From positions 29,702 through 93,701 of the forward strand of contig CANNDD010000011.1 in the NCBI GenBank assembly GCA_947503285.1: a stretch of 64,000 bases of DNA, read 5' to 3'. The position numbers and the translations under genes were made by a program. Below the pieces are notes generated by a model. The model saw only the letters and a program-made list of their open reading frames with translations. It searched no databases and was not told the origin of the DNA. The stretch comes from an uncultured Croceitalea sp. (lineage in GTDB: Bacteria; Bacteroidota; Bacteroidia; Flavobacteriales; Flavobacteriaceae). The stretch's first letter is position 1. The number at the start of each line of letters is the position of its first letter. This document shows, in pieces, positions 18,013 to 27,308 of the stretch.

Positions 18013-18924
18013 CTAAAAATAACCTTGTTTTTTGCGGTCCTCCATAGCTGTCTCCGATCTTTTGTCATCAGATCTATTGCCCCTTTCGGTTTGGCGCATT
18101 GCTGACACTTCTTCCACTACTTTTTCAAGGGTATCCGCGTCAGATTCAATACCTCCGGTAATGGTGATATCGCCAAGGGTCCTGAAACGTATTTTCTTGG
18201 TTTCGATTTTTTCATTATCCTCTAAAATCAGAAATTCGGATTTTGGTATCCAAGAGTCGTTTCTCCATACAACTTGGCGCTCATGGGCCAAATACAATGA
18301 AGGGACTTCTATTTTCTCTCTGAGTATGTAATTCCAAACATCCATTTCTGTCCAATTGCTAATGGGAAAGACCCTAAAATGTTCTCCTTCAAAATATTTT
18401 CCATTGAAGAGATTCCAAAGCTCAGGTCTTTGATTTTTTGGATCCCACTGGCCAAAATCATCTCGATGGGAGAAGAATCGTTCTTTAGCCCTCGCTTTTT
18501 CTTCATCCCGCCTTCCGCCTCCTATGGCACAATCTATTTTGTTAGATTCTATTGCATCAAGAAGTGTGGTAATCTGAAGAGCATTACGGGTTGCATTTTT
18601 ACCTTTTTCTTCAGCAACCCTTCCTTGATCTATCGATTCTTGAACAGAACCTACAATTAAACGGGCACCCAATTCGTCAATAAGATCATCTCGAAACTTG
18701 ATGGTTTCAGGAAAATTATGCCCGGTATCAACGTGCATTAATGCAAATGGAATCTTACATGGATGAAATGCTTTTTTTGCCAAATGGGTTACAACAATGG
18801 AATCTTTCCCTCCTGAAAAAAGAATAACAGGCTTTTGAAACTGCGCCCATACCTCTCGCAAAACGTATATTGCCTCTGATTCAAGCTCATCAATATAGTT
18901 CAATGAGTAATTGTACTCGTTCAT
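18013..18924 (-). CDS. cysD: Sulfate adenylyltransferase subunit 2
   Basis: The catalytic PP-loop subunit of ATP sulfurylase, which works as a complex with CysN. The 303-residue protein has the pyrophosphate-binding loop SGGKDS at 37-42, a conserved GGRRDEEKARAKER stretch, and the C-terminal ERGNRSDDK segment near 277 followed by MEDRKKQGYF, the usual CysD ending. It starts four bases after cysC, so translation is probably coupled. All family landmarks are present and the length is exactly typical. Confidence 0.96.
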   Translation of the reverse strand: MNEYNYSLNYIDELESEAIYVLREVWAQFQKPVILFSGGKDSIVVTHLAKKAFHPCKIPFALMHVDTGHNFPETIKFRDDLIDELGARLIVGSVQESIDQGRVAEEKGKNATRNALQITTLLDAIESNKIDCAIGGGRRDEEKARAKERFFSHRDDFGQWDPKNQRPELWNLFNGKYFEGEHFRVFPISNWTEMDVWNYILREKIEVPSLYLAHERQVVWRNDSWIPKSEFLILEDNEKIETKKIRFRTLGDITITGGIESDADTLEKVVEEVSAMRQTERGNRSDDKRSETAMEDRKKQGYF

Positions 18925-18928
18925 ATTT

Positions 18929-19516
18929 TTATTTTAAGTGTTTTTCAATCGCTTTGTATATCATTTCAACTGATTCTTCAATTGAGTTGTTCTCAGTAAC
19001 TTCCACATGAGGACTTTTTGGGGTTTCATATGGAGCTGATATTCCAGTCATATTCGAAATCTCTCCTCGCCTTGCCTTGGCATATAGCCCTTTCACATCA
19101 CGTCGCTCACACACTTCAAGACTTGTATTAACAAAAACCTCAACATAGTTCTCAGTTCCAACTACATGCCTTATGGCTTTTCTATCTTTTTCATACGGAG
19201 CCACGAATGCAGCCAAGACCACTAAGCCTGCATCTATGAACAACTTAGATATTTCAGAAATCCTCCTTATATTTTCAGTTCTATCTTCAGGGCTAAAAGA
19301 AAGGTTTTTATTAATACCACTTCTAATATTATCACCGTCTAAAGTGTAAGTATGAATACCATTATCATGTAATCTTTGTTCCACGGCATTTGCAATTGTT
19401 GATTTTCCAGATCCCGAAAGACCTGTAAAAAAAATTAAAAAAGAACTGTGCCCATGAAGTTTTTGTCTTTCGGTTCTCGATATTTTATAAGTATGGGGAA
19501 TTATATTGTTACTCAT
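18929..19516 (-). CDS. cysC: Adenylylsulfate kinase
   Basis: Phosphorylates adenosine 5'-phosphosulfate to PAPS, the universal sulfuryl donor. The 195-residue protein has the Walker A loop GLSGSGKS at 32-39, the DGDNIR motif at about 60-65, and the FVAPY segment near 109. It lies between the double DUF2061 gene and cysD with three- and four-base gaps. Because PAPS can feed either sulfite production or sulfotransferases, the product's fate is open. No PAPS reductase or sulfotransferase lies in this window. Confidence 0.95.
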   Translation of the reverse strand: MSNNIIPHTYKISRTERQKLHGHSSFLIFFTGLSGSGKSTIANAVEQRLHDNGIHTYTLDGDNIRSGINKNLSFSPEDRTENIRRISEISKLFIDAGLVVLAAFVAPYEKDRKAIRHVVGTENYVEVFVNTSLEVCERRDVKGLYAKARRGEISNMTGISAPYETPKSPHVEVTENNSIEESVEMIYKAIEKHLK

Positions 19517-19519
19517 GAT

Positions 19520-20032
19520 CTAACTAATTTTAGGTCCAAAATTAGAAGTTTTAACTTGGTCATCCTTATCCTTTGATTTTATTTTTTGCTTTTTAAAGGT
19601 AGAGACGGTCTTTGACCTCATTTTTTTCAATCTCCTCTTGATAAGACCAAAATTCAATCGATACCAAATTCTTTCATGAACATAATAAAGAACCATTTTA
19701 GAAATAACCTCAAAACCACCTATTTTCAACCCTACCATCGGATTTCCTGAGATTAACCATGAAAGTAAAATGGTATCCATAGTGCCAATAAAACGCCATG
19801 AAAATGTTTTGGCCAAATGCCTTCTTTTACTTTCTGGTATGGGAATTCTTATCCAAAGGCGCTCATGAAAATAATAAAGTACCATTTTGGTAAAAACTTC
19901 AGCGGAACCAATTTTCAAACCTGTCAATGGATTACCGGTAATTATCCATGAAATAACAATGGTGTCCATTGTACCCAGAATTCGCCAGGTAATGGTTTTC
20001 GCAAGGTGTCTTTTGTACGAAATCTTAGCCAT
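19520..20032 (-). CDS. Tandem double DUF2061 membrane protein
   Basis: A 170-residue protein built of two copies of the DUF2061 domain, residues about 7-62 and 69-127. Both carry HLAKT-WR-GTMDT, then a hydrophobic SW-I-GNP segment, then GLKIG and KMVLYY-HER. The copies are similar over their whole length, so this is an internal gene duplication. A basic, lysine-rich cytoplasm-type tail of about 40 residues follows. DUF2061 proteins are small predicted membrane proteins without a proven function, often found beside sulfate-activation genes. Here the gene is sandwiched between cysC and cysQ, overlapping cysQ by one base, which implies a role tied to PAPS/PAP metabolism or sulfate handling at the membrane. 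Confidence 0.85.
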   Translation of the reverse strand: MAKISYKRHLAKTITWRILGTMDTIVISWIITGNPLTGLKIGSAEVFTKMVLYYFHERLWIRIPIPESKRRHLAKTFSWRFIGTMDTILLSWLISGNPMVGLKIGGFEVISKMVLYYVHERIWYRLNFGLIKRRLKKMRSKTVSTFKKQKIKSKDKDDQVKTSNFGPKIS

Positions 20033-20871
20033 CAGTTACTAACCAGGAAATATGGGTTCAAAAGATTCTCTTTGTTGTATAACAGGGAACGGTTTGTGTC
20101 TTGGGCAATTACTTTAAGACCGACGGCACTACAAATCGCTTGACCCGCGGCAGTATCCCATTCCATGGTAGGTGCAAATCTCGGATAAATGTCTGCTTTA
20201 CCCTCTGCCACTAGGCAAAATTTAAGTGAGCTTCCCTTTGATACAATTTCTACGTTCCCGTATTTTGACTTTAAATGATTTACAAAATTCGCCGTATCCT
20301 CATTCATATGAGATCGACTGCCCACAACCCTTATTGTACCGCCAACACCCATTGAAGGTGATATTTTATTTTTGATATCAAACAGTGCTCCTTTAATGTT
20401 ATGATTTTCATCAAGTATCACTTTTGACGCCCCGTCCATTTTAGCATGCGAAAAGTAAAGTTCCCTAGAAACAGGAACATAAATCACTCCCAATATAGGG
20501 TTGCCATTCTCGACAAGTGCAATATTCACTGTAAACTCACCATTCTTCTTTATGAACTCCTTGGTACCATCTAGTGGATCTACCACCCAACATGTGCCCC
20601 AATCTTTTCTAGTTGAAAAATCAACTTCCTTGTTTTCCTCACTTATTATGTGAATTCCTGTATTATCAAGGAAACCCATGATAACTGAATTGGAGTTTAA
20701 ATCAGCCTGTGTAAGTGGTGAATCATCCTTTTTGCCCTCAAAGCTTATCGTATCGTCCTCATATATTTTCAGGATTTCTTTACCGGCTTCTATTGACGCT
20801 AGAATGGCAATGTCCAGTAAATCAGACATTGATTTTGATTTTTTTGTATTGGTTTTCAAGTTGATCATCAA
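20032..20871 (-). CDS. cysQ: 3'(2'),5'-bisphosphate nucleotidase
   Basis: Removes the 3'-phosphate of PAP, the inhibitory by-product of PAPS use, and belongs to the inositol-monophosphatase fold. The 279-residue frame shows the metal motifs DPLDGTKEF at about 98-106 and EWDTAAGQA near 238-246, with an upstream SEE metal ligand near 77-79. The frame starts at 20871, but the family usually begins around MSDLLDIAI, whose ATG is at 20829, so the true start may be 14 codons later. It heads the sulfate operon, 19 bases downstream of the ompA-like gene, so read-through from that gene is possible. PAP removal beside APS kinase fits a sulfotransferase-linked pathway. Confidence 0.92.
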   Translation of the reverse strand: MMINLKTNTKKSKSMSDLLDIAILASIEAGKEILKIYEDDTISFEGKKDDSPLTQADLNSNSVIMGFLDNTGIHIISEENKEVDFSTRKDWGTCWVVDPLDGTKEFIKKNGEFTVNIALVENGNPILGVIYVPVSRELYFSHAKMDGASKVILDENHNIKGALFDIKNKISPSMGVGGTIRVVGSRSHMNEDTANFVNHLKSKYGNVEIVSKGSSLKFCLVAEGKADIYPRFAPTMEWDTAAGQAICSAVGLKVIAQDTNRSLLYNKENLLNPYFLVSN

Positions 20872-20890
20872 AGATTTGTTAACAATATAG

Positions 20891-22075
20891 TTAGTCTTGG
20901 GCCCAAATTACTCCGAATTCAGACCTTCTATTTCTACCATGTTTTTCTTCGGTACAATATACCCCATCATCACAATCGTTGGCCAATTCTTCTTCGCCTT
21001 TGGCTTCACCCTGTAACCGATTAACGGCCACCCCATTTGCCGTCAAATAATCTATAGTGCGTTTGACACGCCGCTCTGATAACCATAAATTGTATTTGTC
21101 AGATCCCCGGGCATCCGTATGCGAGGTAATTTTCAAAGTCAAAGAAGGGTTTTCATTCAAAATCTTGGTAAGTTTATCCAACAATACCTTATCCTGGGTA
21201 TTTAAATATGAGGAATTCAAATCAAAATACACAAGACCCAATGCACTGATTTCTTTTTCGACCAAACTCCGTTTAGCCTCTTCTTCTTCAAGTCTTTTCT
21301 TTTCTAATTCGGCAAGTTTTGCAGCTTCTTGTTCCCTTTTTAAGCGATCTGCAAGCTCTTTTGCTTCTCGCTCTGCTCTAGCAACTTCCACTATGGAATC
21401 TTGTACTCGTTGTTGTTCTTTTTCAAGTTCTTCAAGCAAGGCAAGTTTTTCTTCTCCTTTACTGGATAAACCCTTCTCAATTCCAAATCGATATACCACA
21501 CCAGCCGCATGTTGAATATGGTTGGTAGAGTTTTCTGAGTTCATCGTCCACTTACCCATAGAACTAAAATCCAGTCCCCATTTATCAGAGAACCATGTTC
21601 TGAAACCAATATTGGCATTGTATGTTCCGCGACCTTGGTTATTGGCATCGGTGTAGCCAATACCGACCCCTACATAGGGATCAAACCACCCCGTTTCTCC
21701 AATAATTTTGTTCAGGGCATAGTTTGCCCTGATATCAAGGGCATAATAATTAATATCTTCCATGAGAATATCCCCATCTACGATATTACCTTCTTGATAG
21801 CGGTTAAAGGCACCTATCGCTTCCAATCCCAAACCGCTTTTGAAATACCTACCGACACTTAATCGAGATGGGAAAGGGACTATATTCCAATTATCACTGA
21901 AATTGAATACATCGGAAAATTCAGAACCCGCATCATCAACGGCATTAAATCCAACTCCAAAAATCCAAGAACTTAAGACAATACTGTCTTTTTTAGTGAT
22001 TTCCACATCTTGGGAGTGAATTAAGTGAGTTGCTAATAAAACAACGCCAAGCATCAAAAGCTTTTCTAACCTCAT
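20891..22075 (-). CDS. OmpA-family outer-membrane protein
   Basis: A 394-residue envelope protein. A signal peptide (residues 1-21, ending before SQDV) is followed by an N-terminal beta-barrel-like half rich in alternating aromatic strands (about 30-205). Next comes a charged coiled-coil linker rich in Glu/Lys/Arg (about 210-275) and a C-terminal OmpA peptidoglycan-binding domain (about 285-390) with SHTDARGSDKYNLWLSERR. The two cysteines in DCDDGVYC near 366-373 are typical of the Bacteroidota form. It anchors the outer membrane to the cell wall. A TAnnTTTG-type promoter element lies 28 bases before the start. Confidence 0.9.
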   Translation of the reverse strand: MRLEKLLMLGVVLLATHLIHSQDVEITKKDSIVLSSWIFGVGFNAVDDAGSEFSDVFNFSDNWNIVPFPSRLSVGRYFKSGLGLEAIGAFNRYQEGNIVDGDILMEDINYYALDIRANYALNKIIGETGWFDPYVGVGIGYTDANNQGRGTYNANIGFRTWFSDKWGLDFSSMGKWTMNSENSTNHIQHAAGVVYRFGIEKGLSSKGEEKLALLEELEKEQQRVQDSIVEVARAEREAKELADRLKREQEAAKLAELEKKRLEEEEAKRSLVEKEISALGLVYFDLNSSYLNTQDKVLLDKLTKILNENPSLTLKITSHTDARGSDKYNLWLSERRVKRTIDYLTANGVAVNRLQGEAKGEEELANDCDDGVYCTEEKHGRNRRSEFGVIWAQD

Positions 22076-22102
22076 AATCGTGTAATTTGGGGATTACCGG
22101 AG

Positions 22103-22110
22103 CAAATGTA
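22103..22110 (-). promoter_or_regulatory. Candidate -7 element for the ompA-like gene
   Basis: The minus strand reads TACATTTG, a perfect match to the Bacteroidota -7 consensus TAnnTTTG, 28 bases upstream of the ompA-like start. No clear TTG lies 17-23 bases further upstream, so the -33 element is weak or absent. Confidence 0.5.
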
Positions 22111-22188
22111 ATGCAAAATGGCGTATTGGATGAAAATGTACTTTTAAAGGCAGGTATTCTCGATTAGTTGCCCAAAGAAAATAGGCCC

Positions 22189-22692
22189 CTATAGTTTAAT
22201 AAAAGAAATGGACTTATCATTTTTCACCATTTTATATAAGCAAAATGGGTACGAAATAACAGTATTACTTGGTTCATTGGGCTCTGCCCTAACTGCAATT
22301 GTAATTGTATCCTCAGTTTCCCCTTCCTTAGTTAAAAATAATCTTTTAACGTTTTGATGTGCTCCTCCATAGGTAAGAACGACCACTTCTTTAGAAAAAT
22401 CAACATTGGGAACTGGAATACCTGGTTTCCTTGTCTGGTTCACTTTCCTAAAAAAATCATTCAACGATTTAAAATCGGTGATGACCAAGGTCTGCAGACT
22501 ATCAGGGGTGTAATAGGAATCTTCAACCAATAGTGCCAATACGATACCTTTTTCATTCGTTTTTTCCGTTTCATCCAACTTTTGGCTTTTACAACAAACA
22601 GCAAAGAGCACGAAAAGTAAAGAAAACAGTACCCAATTTTTAATAGGAAGTCTTATAACGCGACTTATAGGCTTTTTCATATACTTCTTCAT
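22189..22692 (-). CDS. Small exported protein, tentative PrcB-type domain
   Basis: A 167-residue protein. A basic N-terminus is followed by a hydrophobic helix (about 19-33) ending AVCCKSQ, which resembles a Bacteroidota lipoprotein signal, although the residue before Cys is not the usual Gly/Ala/Ser. The rest is a small beta-rich domain with a KEVVVLTYGGAHQ segment, similar in layout to PrcB C-terminal-like proteins; this is a weak resemblance. The frame starts inside the end of bshA (overlap of 53 bases, or 41 from the second Met), and there is no later Met before the signal helix, so the overlap seems real. The function is unknown. Confidence 0.65.
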   Translation of the reverse strand: MKKYMKKPISRVIRLPIKNWVLFSLLFVLFAVCCKSQKLDETEKTNEKGIVLALLVEDSYYTPDSLQTLVITDFKSLNDFFRKVNQTRKPGIPVPNVDFSKEVVVLTYGGAHQNVKRLFLTKEGETEDTITIAVRAEPNEPSNTVISYPFCLYKMVKNDKSISFIKL

Positions 22693-23782
22693 ATAGTGGA
22701 AGGATGTTCAGAATATCAAAATTCGATGCCACATGACGTGCATTCTGCTTGAACTCGTGTAAAAGCTTTTCATTGCTTAAAAGCTTGATCGCATTGTTCG
22801 ACATGTCCTTGACGTCGCCTACTTCACTTAAAAATCCGGTTACCCCATGCTGGTTTACTTCTGGAATACCCCCTGTATTACTTGAAATTACAGCCACCCT
22901 GTTGATCATGGCCTCTAAAGCCGCTAAACCGAAACTTTCTGATTCCGATGGTAATAAGAACAAATCTGAAAAACATAAAATACGATCTATTTCATTACTA
23001 TTACCCAGAAAAAGCACTTTATCCATTATACCTAGTTCTTCACATAGCAATTCGGCATGCTCTTTTTCAGGTCCCTCCCCGACCATAATAAGTTTCGAAG
23101 CCACCTTTTTTTGTACTTCAAAGAATATTTTCACGACATCCGGAATTCGTTTGACCTTTCTGAAATTGCTAATATGCGTTATTATCTTTTCATCTTCCCT
23201 TGCCATTAGCGAACGTTGGCAATCGGTATAGCCTGAACTGTATTTATTGCTATCGATAAAATTCGGTATCACCGAAATATCTTGTTCAACCTTAAAAATG
23301 TCAACCGTCTTGCGTTTTAAATCTTCAGAAACCGAGGTAACCACATCTGATTTATTAATGCTAAAAGTGACCGCAGGTTTGTAAAAAGGGTGATTGCCTA
23401 CTAAAGTAATGTCAGTGCCATGAAGCGTTGTTATCATAGGAATGTATATCCCTTCTTCTTTCAACATTTTCTTGGCCATATAGCCCGCATAGGCATGGGG
23501 TATGGCATAATGTACATGCAATACTTCAATATTGTAAAGCTTAATGGTATCTACCAACTTGCTAGATAGCGCCAATTCGTAAGGTTGATACCTGAATAAG
23601 GGATATTCGGGTACATGGACCTCATGAAAGTGAATATTATTGCTTAAAAGCTCTAGCCTTACGGGTTGACGATAAGTGACAAAATGTATTTCATGTCCCC
23701 GTTCTGCCAGGGCAATACCTAATTCCGTTGCAACGACCCCGCTTCCACCAAAAGTTGGATAACAAACGATAGCTATTTTCAT
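22640..23782 (-). CDS. bshA: N-acetyl-alpha-D-glucosaminyl L-malate synthase (bacillithiol biosynthesis)
   Basis: A 380-residue GT4 enzyme that couples GlcNAc from UDP-GlcNAc to L-malate, the first step of bacillithiol synthesis. The N-terminus MKIAIVCYPTFGGSGVVATELG, split by the GGSG acceptor loop, and the HVHYAIPHA segment near residues 109-117 are hallmarks of BshA rather than of general GT4 proteins. The donor site shows SESESFGLAALEA at about 284-296 and SNTGGIPEV. Flavobacteria commonly make bacillithiol, which supports the call. It is 29 bases downstream of the GH3-type gene and overlaps the small exported-protein gene at its 3' end. Confidence 0.93.
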   Translation of the reverse strand: MKIAIVCYPTFGGSGVVATELGIALAERGHEIHFVTYRQPVRLELLSNNIHFHEVHVPEYPLFRYQPYELALSSKLVDTIKLYNIEVLHVHYAIPHAYAGYMAKKMLKEEGIYIPMITTLHGTDITLVGNHPFYKPAVTFSINKSDVVTSVSEDLKRKTVDIFKVEQDISVIPNFIDSNKYSSGYTDCQRSLMAREDEKIITHISNFRKVKRIPDVVKIFFEVQKKVASKLIMVGEGPEKEHAELLCEELGIMDKVLFLGNSNEIDRILCFSDLFLLPSESESFGLAALEAMINRVAVISSNTGGIPEVNQHGVTGFLSEVGDVKDMSNNAIKLLSNEKLLHEFKQNARHVASNFDILNILPLYEEVYEKAYKSRYKTSY

Positions 23783-23811
23783 AAGGTTAAAATTAGGCTA
23801 TTATTAATGGA

Positions 23812-26724
23812 TTAATTGATAATGGAATCATAAATCACTTGTTGGATCCGTGTTCGAAGGCCGGATTTCACCAAGAGATTGTTGGTCATCGTAGGATAGG
23901 TGCGATTTGATAGGAAGACATAGACCAATTCTTCTTCGGGATCAGCCCAAGTATAGGTTCCGGTAAAGCCACTATGCCCAAAACTTTTAGGGGAAACACA
24001 ACCACAGGTCGGTCCTTTGTCTTTCAGCTGGGGTTTATCAAAGCCCACCCCCCTTCGAACATCTTCATGACAGAAGTAACAAGTATTGAACTTTTTAATG
24101 GTTCTTGACTCTAAAAAGCGTTCGCCACCGTAGTAGCCGCCTTGCAGGTACATCTGCATTATTTTGGCCACATCATTGGCATTGCTGAAAAGTCCGGCGT
24201 GACCACCTACCCCACCCTGCATGGCCGCACCCATATCATGAACGTACCCTTGAACTGTTTGATACCTGAAATAATTATCTTCCTCAGTGGGGATTATCTC
24301 TGATTTCTTATACCTATTGATAGGATTATAGGTCGTTCTTGTGGCTCCGAGTGATTTATACAGAAAATCATTGGCCAGAACGTCCAAATCATTTTGATAG
24401 GTGTCTTCGATATACTTTTTAAACACATAATAGGCAACATCACTGTAACGATAACGGTTCGATTTCAACTCTTGTCGACCTATACGATTGTATATCGAGT
24501 CTTGGTATACATTCGTCAAATACATACCATCAAATACTTTTATGGAATACTCTTCAGTAGGAACATTTTTATAAAACTCTTGGGAGGGCCTTCTATCCTC
24601 ATTTAGGGTGCTGACATAAAAAGCAATCCACGCGGGCAAGCGCCCATAATGCGATAAGGCTTTTAAAACAGTAACATTTTTAAGGTCAGAGTCTTTATAT
24701 TCGGGTATTAAATCTTGAAAGGTATCATTCAACCTCAATTTGTTCTCCTCCTCCATTTTCATGATCAATGGAAGTGTTCCTAAAATTTTGGTCAATGAGG
24801 CCAAATCATACAAGTGTTCTTTGCTAACGCTATCTTTCGAATTGTATGTTGGTTTGCCAAAACTCTTGTTGTAAATGATTTTCCCCTTTTTGGCGACCAA
24901 TACCTGTGCACCGGGAAACATCATGGAATCTATCCCCATTTGCACAAGACTATCCACTCCGGTCAATTTTTTGGAATCCAACCCAACACGTTCCGGAATA
25001 CTGTAGCCCAATCTGGCTATCCCTTTGACATCCTCTCCCGAATTAACGGGAAAAATGGAATTTGCCGAAACCGGAAGTCTTCCGTTCACGGCAATGGCCC
25101 CAAAGATTGCCTGTGCCGTTTTCTCTTGGGCAACCCTACTATTTTGATAGCCAACGATAACGGCATCAATTTGATCAAAATTGATGACGTCCAACAAGGC
25201 GTAAGGTTTTGTGAACACGGCCAAAATGGTATTACTGGTTCGCATCCTAGAAATTTCTTGAAGCCAAAAAAGTTCATTTGCAGAAAACTTATGGACTTTC
25301 CAAGGGCTTTCATTACTCTTATGAAGCCCAATGATCACCAAATTAAACTGCTTCAATTTTTCTTTATACGAAGCAACATCCTTAGCCGAGATTTCGGTTA
25401 CCTCACCATATCTTTTTAAGGTGTTCAAAAAATGTTCCCCTGATTCCTCCCCAAATCTTACGTATGCGATTTTCTTTTTTTCCAATTTTCGCATAGGCAG
25501 TAATGAAAACCGGTTTTTAACCACGGTAATGGCATTTTCAATGGCACTCTCGTAAACTAGATCATCTTTTACCGTATTCAAGTCATGGTAGAGACTATCT
25601 ATTTTTATAGGTCTGTAATCATTCAAGCCGACCTTATATTTTGCCATCAAAATTTTCTTTACGGATTCCGATAGGCGTTCTTCAGTTATTCTTCCCTCTC
25701 GATATGCCTGTAATAGCTTATTCTTAGCATTCAACAGGTCTACCGGCATTAACAACATATCGTTTCCTGCGAGAAAGGCGGAAAGCTCCACTTCACCCTC
25801 AGGGGCGAATTCTGAAACCGCCTTCATATTCAAGGCATCAGTAAACACCAGACCTTCGAAACCCAATTCGTTCTTGAGTTTCTCCGTTATGATTGGTTTT
25901 GATAAGGAAGACGGAAAGCCTTCACGACTTTCTAAGCTCGGTATATTCAAATGGGCTACCATAACGCTGCTCAGTCCTGCCTTTATCAACCGGCGATAAG
26001 GATACATCTCAATACTATCCAAACGTTCTTTCGTAAAATCTAAATAAGGTAATGCATGATGTGAATCCGTAGCAGTGTCACCATGACCCGGAAAGTGTTT
26101 TCCTGATGACAAAACCCCAGCGCTTTCGAGTCCCTTCATAAACGCAATGCCCTTTCTGGTTACATTCTCTCGGTCTTCCCCAAAAGAACGATTGCCGATG
26201 ATGGGATTTTTAGGATTGATATTGATGTCAACATCGGGAGCAAAATTGATATGAACCCCCAATCGCTTCGCGTGTTCTCCAATTCGACGCCCTACCTTTT
26301 CCACAATGCTATCGTTTTGAATTGCCCCCAAGGTCATATTCCATGGAAAAGCATATGTCGAATCTAATCGCATTGCCAACCCCCATTCGGCATCCATACC
26401 TATCAACAAGGGTGTTTTTGAGGTTTTTTGATAGGTATTGGTCAATTTTGCTTGACGTACGGGTCCGCCTGTTGAAAAAATGACACCTCCTATATGGTGT
26501 TCCTTTATCAGTTGCCCGACTTTTTCCGTTGCGGATTTATTTTGACTTGAAGCGACGCTTACCATAAAAAGTTGCCCGATACGTTCTTCCAATGACATGG
26601 TGGCGTACCTCGCATCTACCCAACTTTGTTGCGTCAAAGTATCCGCTGTGCACAAAGGGTTGACTTGTGCCAGGGCAATAAAAGGAATCAATAAGAAAAA
26701 GGCTAAGTAAAAATTTCTCCGCAT
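23812..26724 (-). CDS. GH3 N-acetylglucosaminidase / serine-hydrolase fusion
   Basis: A 970-residue exported protein with two enzymes in one chain. After a signal peptide (about 1-19) comes a glycoside hydrolase family 3 domain of NagZ type. It has KHFPGHGDTATDSHH at 209-223, which provides the family's His/Asp acid-base pair, and the nucleophile Asp296 in VFTDALNM. A GH3 C-terminal-like region follows at about 400-570. Residues about 585-970 form a class C beta-lactamase/serine hydrolase with S643-x-x-K646 in ASLTK, YSD near 766 and a FGHSGFTG segment near the end. This architecture is common in Bacteroidota and suggests periplasmic cell-wall trimming or recycling. No Bacteroidota -7 box is evident upstream. 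Confidence 0.92.
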   Translation of the reverse strand: MRRNFYLAFFLLIPFIALAQVNPLCTADTLTQQSWVDARYATMSLEERIGQLFMVSVASSQNKSATEKVGQLIKEHHIGGVIFSTGGPVRQAKLTNTYQKTSKTPLLIGMDAEWGLAMRLDSTYAFPWNMTLGAIQNDSIVEKVGRRIGEHAKRLGVHINFAPDVDININPKNPIIGNRSFGEDRENVTRKGIAFMKGLESAGVLSSGKHFPGHGDTATDSHHALPYLDFTKERLDSIEMYPYRRLIKAGLSSVMVAHLNIPSLESREGFPSSLSKPIITEKLKNELGFEGLVFTDALNMKAVSEFAPEGEVELSAFLAGNDMLLMPVDLLNAKNKLLQAYREGRITEERLSESVKKILMAKYKVGLNDYRPIKIDSLYHDLNTVKDDLVYESAIENAITVVKNRFSLLPMRKLEKKKIAYVRFGEESGEHFLNTLKRYGEVTEISAKDVASYKEKLKQFNLVIIGLHKSNESPWKVHKFSANELFWLQEISRMRTSNTILAVFTKPYALLDVINFDQIDAVIVGYQNSRVAQEKTAQAIFGAIAVNGRLPVSANSIFPVNSGEDVKGIARLGYSIPERVGLDSKKLTGVDSLVQMGIDSMMFPGAQVLVAKKGKIIYNKSFGKPTYNSKDSVSKEHLYDLASLTKILGTLPLIMKMEEENKLRLNDTFQDLIPEYKDSDLKNVTVLKALSHYGRLPAWIAFYVSTLNEDRRPSQEFYKNVPTEEYSIKVFDGMYLTNVYQDSIYNRIGRQELKSNRYRYSDVAYYVFKKYIEDTYQNDLDVLANDFLYKSLGATRTTYNPINRYKKSEIIPTEEDNYFRYQTVQGYVHDMGAAMQGGVGGHAGLFSNANDVAKIMQMYLQGGYYGGERFLESRTIKKFNTCYFCHEDVRRGVGFDKPQLKDKGPTCGCVSPKSFGHSGFTGTYTWADPEEELVYVFLSNRTYPTMTNNLLVKSGLRTRIQQVIYDSIIN

Positions 26725-26825
26725 ACTAAATCGTCTAGGGAATCAACTTATTGCAGTTAAAAATATTGTATTTCATCGAAGAAATTCATAAAACAAAAGG
26801 AATATCAAGGTTTTTAGGATAAAAT

Positions 26826-27308
26826 TCACATAAAGCGTGCATGCCAGCTTTCAGAGGCGGGTACCTCCCAATTCTCAAGGTACTCTTGTTTAGTAGCAAC
26901 CAAGTTGTTAAAAACAATAGTGTTCTTTGAAACGGCCCTGTCTTTGGCCATTTTTTTGAAATCCTTTAAGTTTTTGTACGCTATGTACTCACCTTGCTTG
27001 TACGAAACGTTCATCTTATCTAAAAGGTCGACTTTGAATTTCTGCTCTAATGACTGAATGAAATGTACCGAGGCATCTATGGAACAACCAGATGCATTGG
27101 CCACGGATTGATCAAGCCCAATTATGATAAAACGATTATAGCGCACCTCATAAGCCGCTCTTAGATTGCTTCCATGTGCCGTCCATTCTTCTAAAAAACC
27201 GGATAGTCCATTTTTAATCTCAACGACTTCCTCATCAGAAAAAGTCCTATTGCATTGATAGATCCATATTCGGGATGTATCGGGTAACGATTGAAAATCA
27301 ACTAACAT
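26826..27308 (-). CDS. Conserved flavobacterial protein of unknown function
   Basis: A 160-residue soluble protein with no signal peptide. It begins MLVDFQSLPDTSRIWIYQCNR and has a central strand YNRFIIIGLDQS and a short ASGCSIDASVHF segment. Relatives in this phylum are often labelled 'ABC transporter ATPase', but no Walker A loop, signature motif or Walker B is visible, so I do not use that name. It directly abuts the Fe-S protein gene (starting the base after that gene's last base) and is almost certainly in its operon. The function is unknown. Confidence 0.75.
   Translation of the reverse strand: MLVDFQSLPDTSRIWIYQCNRTFSDEEVVEIKNGLSGFLEEWTAHGSNLRAAYEVRYNRFIIIGLDQSVANASGCSIDASVHFIQSLEQKFKVDLLDKMNVSYKQGEYIAYKNLKDFKKMAKDRAVSKNTIVFNNLVATKQEYLENWEVPASESWHARFM

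Noticed and set aside
26826..27308. Annotation as an ABC transporter ATPase
   Set aside because: No Walker A, signature or Walker B motif is present, and the protein is too short for an ATPase domain.
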